This document shows positions 17,501 through 26,412 of a DNA stretch of 64,000 bases, piece after piece. Source of the DNA: Maridesulfovibrio ferrireducens (GTDB lineage: Bacteria; Desulfobacterota; Desulfovibrionia; Desulfovibrionales; Desulfovibrionaceae). The position numbers and the translations under genes were made by a program. The notes under the pieces are model-generated. The model searched no databases, was not told the DNA's origin, and saw only the letters and a list, made by a program, of their open reading frames with translations. Position 1 is the first letter of the stretch. The number at the start of each line of letters is the position of its first letter. The stretch is from contig NZ_JAEINN010000002.1 in assembly GCF_016342405.1 (NCBI RefSeq), positions 1-64,000 of the forward strand, read 5' to 3'.

Positions 17501-18640
17501 ATGGCTGGAGCTAAAAGGATTAAGACGAATTACCCTGGTGTATTCTTCATTGAAAGTGTCCATGAACTGACTAAAAAGATTGAAAAGGTCTACTATGTTC
17601 GTTTTCGGAAGAATGGAAAACTTGTAGAAGAGAAGGTCGGTCGGCAATATCGTGACGACATGACACCAGCTAAAGCTTCTAAGTTGCGGGCCATGAAAAT
17701 AGACGGAGATATTCCGACTAACGATGAAGCTCGTGTTGCCCAAAAGGCTGCCAAAGAGGCTGAACATGCTAAATGGACAGTTGGTAAAATATGGGATGAA
17801 TATCTACGCCAGCGCGGTGAAGTAACCAAAAGCCTCCGAAGCGATATTAATCGCTATAATAAATACCTCAAAGACCAGTTTGAAAATTACGAAACCGAAG
17901 AGCTGCGGACCATAGAAATTGATAGGCTGCGCTCTGACCTTCTAAAAAAACTATCCCCTCAATCCACCAAGCATGTTCTTGCGCTCCTCAAGCGTATCGT
18001 GAATTTCAGTATTAAGAAGGGGCTATGTCATGCCCCCGATCCTCGTTTACTTCATTTCGAGATGCCCAAGGTCGATAACACCAAGACTGAGAGTATGACC
18101 CAAGAACAGCTTAAGGCTTTCTGGCGAGCTCTCGATGAAGAAGTCGACCAGAATGCGGCTTCGCTTTTACGCTTGGCTCTGGCTACCGGCATGCGTCGTG
18201 GAGCACTATTTGCTTTGAAATGGGAAGACATTGATTTCGAGGAAAGGTTTATCACTCTCAGAGGTGAAGCTGCCAAGAAGAGAAAGACTGAAAAGATCCC
18301 TATGGCTCAACTGACTTATGACATCCTAAGGCAAATCGATCAGGTGGAAAGTGAATACGTATTTCCTGGGCATGATGGTAGCATGCGTACAGAGTTTGTC
18401 AGAATTGCCAGAAGAGTCCGTGATAAAGCTGGTCTACCCAAAGATTTCAGACCGCTTCACGGTTTGCGACATACTTTTGCATCGTTGCTAGCTTCGAGCG
18501 GAAAAGTTGATCTGTATACTTTGCAGAAGTTGCTAAGCCATGGAAGTCCACAGATGACTCAGCGGTATGCACATTTGGCAGATGAGTCGTTGCGTAGGGC
18601 TGCTTCTGTGGCTGATGATGTTTTGGGTGGTGGGGATTGA
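17501..18640 (+). CDS. Tyrosine site-specific integrase
   Basis: 379 aa from the ATG at 17501, chosen for AGGAGG at 17491-17496; the frame is open from 17438, but that extension would encode the 12-bp repeats. The N-terminal ~90 residues form the arm-binding region, ~95-180 a SAM-like core-binding domain (VGKIWDEYLRQRGEV). The catalytic domain has Arg in TGMRRGALFALKW, HGLRHTFASLL, the second His in LLSHGSPQMTQ and the nucleophile Tyr in QRYAHL. It is the phage/island type that targets tRNA genes, which fits the adjacent tRNA-Arg remnant. Confidence 0.95.
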   Translation: MAGAKRIKTNYPGVFFIESVHELTKKIEKVYYVRFRKNGKLVEEKVGRQYRDDMTPAKASKLRAMKIDGDIPTNDEARVAQKAAKEAEHAKWTVGKIWDEYLRQRGEVTKSLRSDINRYNKYLKDQFENYETEELRTIEIDRLRSDLLKKLSPQSTKHVLALLKRIVNFSIKKGLCHAPDPRLLHFEMPKVDNTKTESMTQEQLKAFWRALDEEVDQNAASLLRLALATGMRRGALFALKWEDIDFEERFITLRGEAAKKRKTEKIPMAQLTYDILRQIDQVESEYVFPGHDGSMRTEFVRIARRVRDKAGLPKDFRPLHGLRHTFASLLASSGKVDLYTLQKLLSHGSPQMTQRYAHLADESLRRAASVADDVLGGGD

Positions 18641-18671
18641 TTGTTGAACCTAAAGTTAGGTTTACTTTTCA

Positions 18672-20090
18672 TTAATCGTCGCCATCATCCCAGTCTTCGT
18701 CATCTTCATCATCATTCTCGTCCATACCCAAAAAAACATCTAAAGGAGAAGGACTGGATTCTTCAACGTCCCATGCCTTAAGAATATCTATCAGTTTATC
18801 ATCTTCAAGGTCTTCCCATTCATCAGCTTTATCGATAACATCTTCACGTAACTTCTGCGCTGGCTTATTCCAACCGGACCGTTTTTTCATTTCATAAATA
18901 AGAGACTCCAAAAATGAAATCTCAAATTCTTCCGATGCCATAGCATCTGCCCAGATGTCTGGGACAAGGGCATCTTGAACATTGCGTTTTAACTTTTTAA
19001 GAAATTTATCATTTTCGAATTTAAGCAGAAGGCCATCATACCACCTATCCCATCTAGCATTAAATTCAACTAAGTCAGCATATTTCCATCGATTAGGAAT
19101 CTCACGATCAACAAAATAATTGTTTATGTCAGCATGAATCGCATGTAGCTTGCGTCTGGCATGTTCACGATTGTTTTTTGCTAAGTCGACAAGACGATTG
19201 ATTTTTTTTGCGCGAACTTTGAATTTTTCATACAGGACGTCTTCAACCTCATCATCGAAGATGACCGGACACCAATAGCCGTAACAGGTCTCAACGCAAA
19301 ATTGTTTCCACGAGCCCTTTCCGCTATCAAAAACATCATCGTCAAAATCTGCTTCGTCAAAAAAAGTCATAAGTGAAACGGAATCTGTGGTCTTATCCTG
19401 CAAGGCAGGAGTTAGGTCGCTGGATTTTGACACAATTTCGTTGGGCAACTCCAGTTTGAAAGATGTTAGCCCGCTTTCTTTGCTCTCGTAAAATATCGTT
19501 CCCTGAAGCAGGATTTCACGCAAGGAACTGCTTTTTACAGCCTTATCTCGAACCTTCTCACTGAGAATTACGACCTTTTTTTCATCATCAACCAATGACT
19601 CGAAATACTCCTCCATCTGTCTGTAAATAGGAGCTGAAACAGTTCGTTCAGTATTAAAATCCCTTGATTCCAGCAGCACTTCTTCGTTTCTCTCTCGGGC
19701 GGCGCAGGTGAAATTCATGGAGCCGATGATAAAGGTGTCGCATTTAGTTGTTTTCACAAGGTAAAGTTTGGTATGGAATATTGATCCGTAACGAACCAGA
19801 TATATCCCGCTGCCTTTATTGTAATTATCCACAATAATCTTATTGAGCCGGGCAAGCTCTTCACCAATTTTTTCATCATTGTAATGACTGGCATGTTCAT
19901 CAATGAAGATTCGAAGCAAACAGCCGCGCTGATCTTTTCTGCCTTCCAAAAAATCAAGCAACTGCTGGATTGAAGCCGTATCAATATAACCGCTCGCGAT
20001 GGAGACAGAACGAATCCTGCCTTTCACATCGAAGAGTTTTTCAATTGACCGGAACTCTTTTCCTTCCCCTCTCAAAGAATGGAATTTCAT
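18672..20090 (-). CDS. Orphan phospholipase-D-superfamily (HKD) nuclease-like protein
   Basis: 472 aa. Residues ~1-190 form one PLD-like domain with the HxK signature FHTKLYLV near 107 followed by IIGSMNFTCAARERNEEVLL (Asn and Glu of the motif). A single HKD motif implies catalysis as a dimer, as in BfiI/NgoFVII-type restriction nucleases. The C-terminal ~270 residues are helical and end in a strongly acidic tail of Asp/Glu. AAGGAG precedes the ATG. It is convergent with the integrase gene and stands alone. A nuclease or defence role is inferred; I recognise no methylase partner nearby. Confidence 0.75.
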   Translation of the reverse strand: MKFHSLRGEGKEFRSIEKLFDVKGRIRSVSIASGYIDTASIQQLLDFLEGRKDQRGCLLRIFIDEHASHYNDEKIGEELARLNKIIVDNYNKGSGIYLVRYGSIFHTKLYLVKTTKCDTFIIGSMNFTCAARERNEEVLLESRDFNTERTVSAPIYRQMEEYFESLVDDEKKVVILSEKVRDKAVKSSSLREILLQGTIFYESKESGLTSFKLELPNEIVSKSSDLTPALQDKTTDSVSLMTFFDEADFDDDVFDSGKGSWKQFCVETCYGYWCPVIFDDEVEDVLYEKFKVRAKKINRLVDLAKNNREHARRKLHAIHADINNYFVDREIPNRWKYADLVEFNARWDRWYDGLLLKFENDKFLKKLKRNVQDALVPDIWADAMASEEFEISFLESLIYEMKKRSGWNKPAQKLREDVIDKADEWEDLEDDKLIDILKAWDVEESSPSPLDVFLGMDENDDEDDEDWDDGDD

Positions 20091-20223
20091 AACTGCTCCT
20101 TAAATCCTGTGCATAAAAAAGGCCGCAACATCCTTTTGGATAGGGGCTTAATAGTACAATAATACTAAAGTTGCCAGTTGATACTGAATCGTACTCCTTT
20201 AGAAGCCATGCGTTTTTCAAGCT

Positions 20224-20233
20224 GGGGGGGGGG
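20224..20233. repeat. G10 homopolymer in the 306-nt gap 20091-20396
   Basis: Ten consecutive G residues lie ~135 nt upstream of the PLD-like gene start and ~165 nt upstream of the DUF6933 gene. A small hairpin (20249-20264) follows. The rest of the gap holds no ORF I can support. Poly-G tracts of this length are prone to slippage, so the tract could be variable or a sequencing weak point. Confidence 0.6.
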
Positions 20234-20396
20234 AAGGTTAAGCCCAGCCTGCCCTGTCAGGCAGTCGTTTGTAACTTGAACATCATTAAAAGTTATTCCG
20301 CTTCATACGAACATAAATTGCGCTATGCCGAGATCTTTCCAAATGTTCAAGTAGCTGGAAGATAATGAAATTATGGAGTTATAGCAGGGAGCAATC

Positions 20397-20918
20397 ATGC
20401 CATACATAGGCTGCACTAAGAAATTATTGGCTGAGTTGAAAATTAAAGCACCTGCTGAGCATTTCGATTTTAGAGGATTGCGTGGCTGGAATGGCACTAC
20501 CTTTCGCCTTTATCGTAGTAAGTCTGTCTTGCTGGTTAATGATGAAACCCGATTCGCAGTTTTCATTCCACGGTTGGTGAAAAATGATTTCGCAAGTTTT
20601 GACCGAGTCTTCCGTAATTACTTCAAAGAGACTTTGGAGTGGGCTGGTGCTGATGATAGTCAAATTGCCAAGGCTTTGCTTCAGTGTGGCGGGTGCTCAT
20701 ACGGGAAGACTCACAACCGGAACGTGCTTGGTACTATGAACGACATGAAGCAGGCTATCGAGCATGTTCTTTGGCATAAATTTGTACGTCTGCCGAAAGG
20801 TCCGGAAGAGATCAGGTATGTGACGATGCTCTTGAATAATACTCCTTATCAAGGGAAAGATCTTGGAGAATATGTGTTTGCTGCTGTGAAGATGCGTAAA
20901 ATGCTTGCCGAACTGTAA
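20397..20918 (+). CDS. DUF6933-like protein
   Basis: 173 aa, soluble, starting IGCTKKLLAEL as in DUF6933 proteins. It contains RSKSVLLVNDETRFAVFIPRL and a central region ending in GKTHNRNVLGTMNDM. AGGGAGCAATC precedes the ATG. The family is often found next to toxin-antitoxin or island genes but has no assigned function. It lies 63 nt upstream of hipB in the same direction; co-transcription is possible, although an operator lies in the gap. Confidence 0.75.
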   Translation: MPYIGCTKKLLAELKIKAPAEHFDFRGLRGWNGTTFRLYRSKSVLLVNDETRFAVFIPRLVKNDFASFDRVFRNYFKETLEWAGADDSQIAKALLQCGGCSYGKTHNRNVLGTMNDMKQAIEHVLWHKFVRLPKGPEEIRYVTMLLNNTPYQGKDLGEYVFAAVKMRKMLAEL

Positions 20919-20974
20919 TTATTCTTGTTCAAGGGTTTCTATTGTGTTGTTTATTCACTATTATTGTGTTTAAA

Positions 20975-20990
20975 TGACATTATGATGTCA
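20975..20990. promoter_or_regulatory. Palindromic operator overlapping the hipB start
   Basis: TGACAT-TATG-ATGTCA is a perfect 6-bp inverted repeat with 4-bp centre that covers both candidate ATG codons of hipB (20982, 20985). HipB antitoxins autorepress by binding palindromes at their own promoter, so this is the expected operator position. Confidence 0.6.
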
Positions 20991-21299
20991 CTATTTGATG
21001 AAAAACTCCCTTCTGAGGCGCTAGTAGCACTAGCACGAAATATCCGAGAACTGCGGCTGAATCGCCAGTGGACTCAGGACACTCTTTCCGAGCGTTCTGG
21101 AGTTCCTCTTTCCACTTTGCGCAAGTTCGAGCGTACGGGTAAAATCTCTCTTGAATCATTCCTCAAAGTGGCTTTTAGCCTAGAGGTGTTGGATGAGTTG
21201 CTGGTAGCAACAGAACCTAAAGAGCAGAGCTTTACCTCCATGGATCAGGTGCTTGATAAAGTTGAACCTAAGAAACGGAAGCGGGGGCGAAAGTCATGA
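20982..21299 (+). CDS. hipB: HipB-type XRE antitoxin
   Basis: 105 aa from the ATG at 20982 (an in-frame ATG follows at once); a longer frame starts at 20925 but lacks a ribosome site. A helix-turn-helix lies at ~20-75 (ARNIRELRLNRQWTQDTLSERSGVPLSTLRKFE). A basic tail ends KKRKRGRKS. It overlaps hipA by 4 nt (ATGA), the classical antitoxin-toxin coupling. It should bind HipA and repress the operon. Confidence 0.88.
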   Translation: MMSLFDEKLPSEALVALARNIRELRLNRQWTQDTLSERSGVPLSTLRKFERTGKISLESFLKVAFSLEVLDELLVATEPKEQSFTSMDQVLDKVEPKKRKRGRKS

Positions 21300-22555
21300 C
21301 ACAAAAGAAAGCTGTACATGAAAAACTAGATGTTTTCGGCAACTTCGGATCTGTGCGGAATCATGTAGGCGTGTTGGCCGTGCGTGATGGTGAGATCTAC
21401 TTTGAGTACACGGATGATTTCTTACAAACAGGTATGGAAATATCTCCATTCAAATTGCCCACGAAGAATCAGTTTGTTCACTGTAAATCTCCGTTTGAGA
21501 ATTTGCCGGGAGTTTTCTATGACTCTCTTCCAGATGGCTGGGGCCGGCTTCTCATGGAAAGGGTTCTGCGCGGTAAGGGAATTCATCCCAGTCAGATAAC
21601 ACCGCTAGACCGACTGGCCTTTGTGGGAATTAGCGGACTTGGGGCTTTAGAATATGAGCCTGCAGTATCACAGTCTAGGGCGAGAGAATTGTCACTGGAT
21701 GAGATCGCTGGTTATGCCAAAAATGTACTCGCTGAAGAGCTTTCCGGTACTCCTCAAGATGTTATCGAAGCTTTACTACATCTTAATGGATCGTCAGCCG
21801 GAGCACGTCCGAAAGTGCTCGTCAGGGTATTTGAAGATGGTACGTTAAATTGTTCCCCACTCTCAGGTAGTGCCGGAAATGCCGATCTTAATCGCGGTGC
21901 TGAAGCATGGATGGTCAAATTCCCGAACACTCACGATGGTAAAGATAGCGGTGCGCTTGAGTATGTCTATTCAATTATGGCTCGTAAGGCTGGTATTGAA
22001 ATGCCTCCCACAAGACTCTTTCCGGCCAAAGACGGTCCGGGCTATTTCGGTATCAAACGATTTGATGTTACTTTACATGAAAGATTTCATATGCATACAG
22101 CTTGTGGACTTCTTGAAGCAGATTACCGTGTGCCAACACTGGACTATCAGGACCTCATAAAACTCACCTATATCCTCACCAAGAATCAGCAGGAAGTAGA
22201 AAAGATCTACCGTCTGGCTGTTTTCAACGTTCTAGCCCACAACCGTGACGATCATGGAAAGAACTTTACCTACTTAATGGACAAATTCGGACAATGGTCT
22301 TTCGCTCCAGCATACGATCTTACATATTCTCATGGCCCCAATGGGGAGCAGTCTACCATGATAATGGGAGAGGGGAGGAACCCTGGCAAAGAACATTTGA
22401 TGGCGTTGGCTGGTGTTGCGGATATCAGTGAGAAAAAAGCTGGGCAGTGTATTGAGCAAGTACAGGATAGTTTGGCAGGATTTGAAATGCTGGCTGGGAA
22501 GTGTGGAATTTTTGTGGGCTTGATAAGGGAAGTTGTAGGTGGTTTTAGTGTTTGA
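21296..22555 (+). CDS. hipA: HipA-type serine/threonine kinase toxin
   Basis: 419 aa. The N-terminal ~110 residues match the HipA N1 domain (LPGVFYDSLPDGWGRLLM). The kinase has the SSAGARPK activation-loop region, catalytic NRDDHGKN (Asp and Asn near 318-323) and AYDLTYS as metal-binding motif. HipA toxins phosphorylate aminoacyl-tRNA synthetases (GltX in E. coli) and induce growth arrest. All catalytic motifs look intact. It is coupled to hipB by overlap. Confidence 0.9.
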   Translation: MTQKKAVHEKLDVFGNFGSVRNHVGVLAVRDGEIYFEYTDDFLQTGMEISPFKLPTKNQFVHCKSPFENLPGVFYDSLPDGWGRLLMERVLRGKGIHPSQITPLDRLAFVGISGLGALEYEPAVSQSRARELSLDEIAGYAKNVLAEELSGTPQDVIEALLHLNGSSAGARPKVLVRVFEDGTLNCSPLSGSAGNADLNRGAEAWMVKFPNTHDGKDSGALEYVYSIMARKAGIEMPPTRLFPAKDGPGYFGIKRFDVTLHERFHMHTACGLLEADYRVPTLDYQDLIKLTYILTKNQQEVEKIYRLAVFNVLAHNRDDHGKNFTYLMDKFGQWSFAPAYDLTYSHGPNGEQSTMIMGEGRNPGKEHLMALAGVADISEKKAGQCIEQVQDSLAGFEMLAGKCGIFVGLIREVVGGFSV

Positions 22556-22581
22556 TTTTATATGAATGAAGTGCCCACCTT

Positions 22582-22615
22582 GCACCGGACAATCTAAGAG
22601 TGATTGTTGCGGTGC
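22582..22615. other. Imperfect hairpin in the 428-nt gap 22556-22983
   Basis: GCACCG (22582-22587) and CAATC pair with GATTG and CGGTGC (22610-22615). No U-tract follows, so it is at best a weak terminator for hipA. The remaining ~370 nt, increasingly A+T-rich toward the next gene, contain no gene I can support and presumably the promoter of the CoCoNuT-like operon. Confidence 0.4.
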
Positions 22616-22983
22616 TGGACAAATAGTAATTAATTACCTAAGGCTAAATTATAATTTGATATTAAATATAAACAAGCCGTGTCCATTATAGTTATAACTT
22701 TCTGCAAAGCTAACACTAGCTGCATGAAAAAAGATCAGCCAATCCATAATTAATAAACTAGGGTTAGATTTGTAACTTTTTTTTCAGACGGGATAAGTAC
22801 GAAGCGCAGCACGATTGGAGTATTTAACTTTCTTGAGTGTTTTAAGAAAGCGCAAGCCAGATTTAAAGTTGTTGTGAAAGAGCTGGGATAGACACGCACT
22901 GCGCCAAATAAATGAAGCATAAATGCCAAAAGTCTTTTTGATATTAAAAAAATAATTATATTTTATTTAAAGATAACAAACTA

Positions 22984-25900
22984 ATGCATACAAATATAGA
23001 AACAGAAATTTATAATTCATTACAAAAGTCAGCACTTGGTCAAAGAACATTAGACTTACGGAGATACTTAAATTTATCGAAGATAAATATTTCCAAATTA
23101 CAATTGTTAAGGGAGCTTAAAAGATTACAAAAATCTGGAGATATTAGCTATAAATTAGGACGCTGGTCTTTAGTTGATTTTAAAAATAATCCAAATCTAC
23201 AGAAAAAAAATATAGAGCTTAACACTTTAAATATTTCAGAAATTTCACGCGCTATACTGAACCTAGAAAAAAAACATTCTAATAAAATAGATACAGATGA
23301 TTCTTGTCAAATACATGGTAAATGGTCTTTATTTAGAGAGCTTCTTAGTTATTATCAAAAATGTCTTTGTAGTGAGGAAGGAGCAGAAGCTTCAGCCTTT
23401 CAAAATCAATTGAATACAAATTTCATTTATTTGAAGAAAAATTCGTTACAATTATTCTCTTCAACTAACAACCTAGCGGTCCCTCTTGGTCCCCATCTAG
23501 GCGAATTCGTCCGCACCATTTTCTCCAATAAAGACATAATGCCCTTGGTTGTGGGATATCCTGTCCAAGCTATATCAATTGAAAAAGAAGGTGAGCCAAC
23601 CACCTCGATTATTCAGCCTATATTTTTGCACACAGTAACTTTTTCCATATCTTCAGGAGGAATACATACCTCTACAACGACAGGTGCTCCTCAAATAAAC
23701 TTAAAATGGCTGGAGAATGTTTTTCCTCGCAATATTAAATTACGGCAAAGTTTTTTGTCAGCATGCAGACTTCTTAATAGCGACAAAAATGAATGTGCCG
23801 ATTTTAAGGAGCTTGTTGGGATATTATCTACCTTTGCATCAAATAAAATAATAGAGCCGCTAAATGTTGAGTCGGTAAATGAAGAAGCTCTTTCAGAGCC
23901 ATTTAAAACTGGGATCTATAATAAAGCGGTCCTTATGGTGGCAAAAAGAACTAGATATACAGCCACTCTACTAAAAGAACTAGCTTATATCGAAAAAGCT
24001 CCAGACCATGAACTGGATAAAACTGCTTTGAATAGTATTTTTACAGATGGTAAAATAGAGAATACAAACCATAACGCAACTGAAAAGATAGGACACAGAA
24101 TACTTGAATTCCCTACCCTTAACCCAGCACAATTTAAAGCAGTAAAATCAGCTCTTAATGTTAAAGTTTCTGTAATTACTGGTCCTCCTGGAACGGGAAA
24201 AAGTCAAGTGGTTGCTGCGACGATCATAAATTCACGACTAAGAAATAAGTCAGTATTGTTCACAAGCAGAAACCATAAGGCCATAGACGCTGTTGTTAGT
24301 CGACTCTCAAGCGAGGACGGACTCTCATTAATAGTTAGGGCTAATTCAAAAGAAGATCCTAATCTAAAATATACTTTTGAGCACAGTATTCGTGAAATGT
24401 TATCTGAATGCTATGATGCATCAGTTGTAGAAAACTGGAATTTGATTCTTGAAGAGTTAGACTCATTTATAGAGAAAAAAGAAATAGGATTAGCCCAAAT
24501 ACAAAAAATATCATTGTTAACAGAAAGACTCGGTGAATTAGAAGAAAGAAAAGATGTTCTCGCTCTAGATATTGTTCCAGAGACATTAGTCTCTTTAAAC
24601 AAATATGCAAAATCCTTCCCTACAATCTCTTTCAAAAAAATATCAGATAGTCTTTCCCGACTGGATAGTTTTAATGAATCTTTTTTACAAAAAAAGAAAT
24701 TATTATGGAAACGGTTCGTACTGCTACCTGATCTTTTCAAGTGCAATCAGAAACTAAAACTTTTCAATAAGTTAGCTCTCCCAACTTTTCCTAGAAATAA
24801 ATCACAATTGCCTGAATTTAAGGACCAAATTCTTAAAGTAATTAGCTGTGCGGATTATTCGTTACTAACTAAGAAAACTGAAAGAATCGAACTTGAATTA
24901 TTAGCTTTACCTAGTTTCGAAGAATGTGCTGCAAGTTTACGTAAAATAGACGAGATTATTTCTAAAAAATCACTAAAAGTTATAAAGTATGAATCATTAA
25001 GTAGGATAGGAACTCCTCCAAGTATTAGTCGTGAAGAATTATTAGGCTTAAAAGGAGCGCTTAAATCCGTCAAAACAGGGTGTGCAGGCAGATATCTAGA
25101 ATCTGAGACAAAAAGAGTTCTGCATGAACGAGTTCCTTATATATTAGAAGCCTTTCCTGCTTGGGCTGTTACAAATTTATCCATTGGCTCCCGAATTCCT
25201 TTAGCTGCAGGTATTTTTGATCTGGCAATTATAGATGAAGCAAGTCAATCTGATATTATTTCAGCTATTCCAGTTTTATTTCGAGCAAAGCGAGCTACAG
25301 TTGTAGGAGATCCATTTCAGCTAAATCATACAAGCAGATTGTCTACAGAGAAAGATACTTTGCTCAGAAAAGATGTTGGTATCCTTAAAGTTGAGGATAT
25401 TAGATACTCTTACACAGAAAGTTCGCTTTATGATCTTGTTGCTGGAGCAGATAATATAAACCCCGTCTTCTTAAGTGAAACGTTCCGTAGCTGCCAAGAC
25501 ATTGCAGATTATTCAAACCAAGCATTTTATAGCGGTAGGCTGAAGGTAGCAACGAATCCAACTGGATTAATAGTACCGCAAGGAATGAGACTAGGAATTC
25601 ATTGGAAAAATTTAAGTGGAGAGATTCAAAGAGCAAGTGGAGGCGGATGTATTTGTTTAACAGAAGCACAAGAAGTGAAAAAAATAGTCTCACAAATTAT
25701 TGAAGAAAATAAATTTAACGGAACTATAGGGGTTGTCACTCCTTTTAGGCAACAAGCTAATAGAATTAATGATATATTATTTGATGGAGATATTGATTAT
25801 GGCCTAGCTCAGAAAGCTAAACTCCATGTTGACACAGCTCATGGCTTTCAAGGTGATGAACGAGATGTAATGATTATGAGCTTATGTAGTGGAGCTGAAA

Positions 25901-26412
25901 TGCCTCAAGGGTCTTTGAACTTTATAAGAGAAAATGGCTACTTGTTTAATGTTGCAGCCAGTAGATCTCGAGCTGTTTTATATGTTGTTGGTGATAGAAC
26001 ATGGGCCAAATCATGCGGTATTCCACATATTGTAAAGTTAGCACAAGAAAAGAACATATCACCTAATGTCATAAAGGGGCCATGGGCTCCTTATGAGTCT
26101 CCTTGGGAAAAAATATTTGCAGAAGCACTACAAAAGGTTGGACTTAATCCTATTACACAAGTTCCTGTGGGATACCGCCGATTAGATTTAGCATTGATTA
26201 GAAAAGGAACAAATCCTTTTAAAATCGATATTGAAGTAGATGGAGATTGTCATCGCAACTCTGATGGTAGTCGTAAAATGGATGATTATTGGCGAGATAT
26301 TCAAGTGCAATCCGCCGGTTTTATTGTTTTGCGATTCTGGGTCTACCAGTTGCGAGATGATTTGCATGGTTGTGTGCAAAAAGTATTAAAAGTATGGAGC
26401 AATAATGAATGA
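22984..26412 (+). CDS. UPF1/DNA2-like SF1 helicase with C-terminal DUF559-type nuclease (CnuH-like)
   Basis: 1142 aa. A winged-helix-like N-terminus (~1-65) is followed by ~300 residues of unknown fold. The SF1 helicase has Walker A GPPGTGKS near 400 and DEAS near 750, then GDPFQL, AHGFQGDERD and the motif VI region VAASRSRAVLYVVGD. The last ~100 residues resemble the DUF559/Vsr-like PD-(D/E)xK nuclease (RRLDLALI, KIDIEVDGDCHR, WRDIQVQSAGFIVLRFW). The UPF1-like class acts on RNA or DNA; a UPF1-like helicase accompanies CoCoNuT type IV restriction systems. The stop overlaps the next start. Codon use is strongly A/T-biased. Confidence 0.85.
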   Translation: MHTNIETEIYNSLQKSALGQRTLDLRRYLNLSKINISKLQLLRELKRLQKSGDISYKLGRWSLVDFKNNPNLQKKNIELNTLNISEISRAILNLEKKHSNKIDTDDSCQIHGKWSLFRELLSYYQKCLCSEEGAEASAFQNQLNTNFIYLKKNSLQLFSSTNNLAVPLGPHLGEFVRTIFSNKDIMPLVVGYPVQAISIEKEGEPTTSIIQPIFLHTVTFSISSGGIHTSTTTGAPQINLKWLENVFPRNIKLRQSFLSACRLLNSDKNECADFKELVGILSTFASNKIIEPLNVESVNEEALSEPFKTGIYNKAVLMVAKRTRYTATLLKELAYIEKAPDHELDKTALNSIFTDGKIENTNHNATEKIGHRILEFPTLNPAQFKAVKSALNVKVSVITGPPGTGKSQVVAATIINSRLRNKSVLFTSRNHKAIDAVVSRLSSEDGLSLIVRANSKEDPNLKYTFEHSIREMLSECYDASVVENWNLILEELDSFIEKKEIGLAQIQKISLLTERLGELEERKDVLALDIVPETLVSLNKYAKSFPTISFKKISDSLSRLDSFNESFLQKKKLLWKRFVLLPDLFKCNQKLKLFNKLALPTFPRNKSQLPEFKDQILKVISCADYSLLTKKTERIELELLALPSFEECAASLRKIDEIISKKSLKVIKYESLSRIGTPPSISREELLGLKGALKSVKTGCAGRYLESETKRVLHERVPYILEAFPAWAVTNLSIGSRIPLAAGIFDLAIIDEASQSDIISAIPVLFRAKRATVVGDPFQLNHTSRLSTEKDTLLRKDVGILKVEDIRYSYTESSLYDLVAGADNINPVFLSETFRSCQDIADYSNQAFYSGRLKVATNPTGLIVPQGMRLGIHWKNLSGEIQRASGGGCICLTEAQEVKKIVSQIIEENKFNGTIGVVTPFRQQANRINDILFDGDIDYGLAQKAKLHVDTAHGFQGDERDVMIMSLCSGAEMPQGSLNFIRENGYLFNVAASRSRAVLYVVGDRTWAKSCGIPHIVKLAQEKNISPNVIKGPWAPYESPWEKIFAEALQKVGLNPITQVPVGYRRLDLALIRKGTNPFKIDIEVDGDCHRNSDGSRKMDDYWRDIQVQSAGFIVLRFWVYQLRDDLHGCVQKVLKVWSNNE

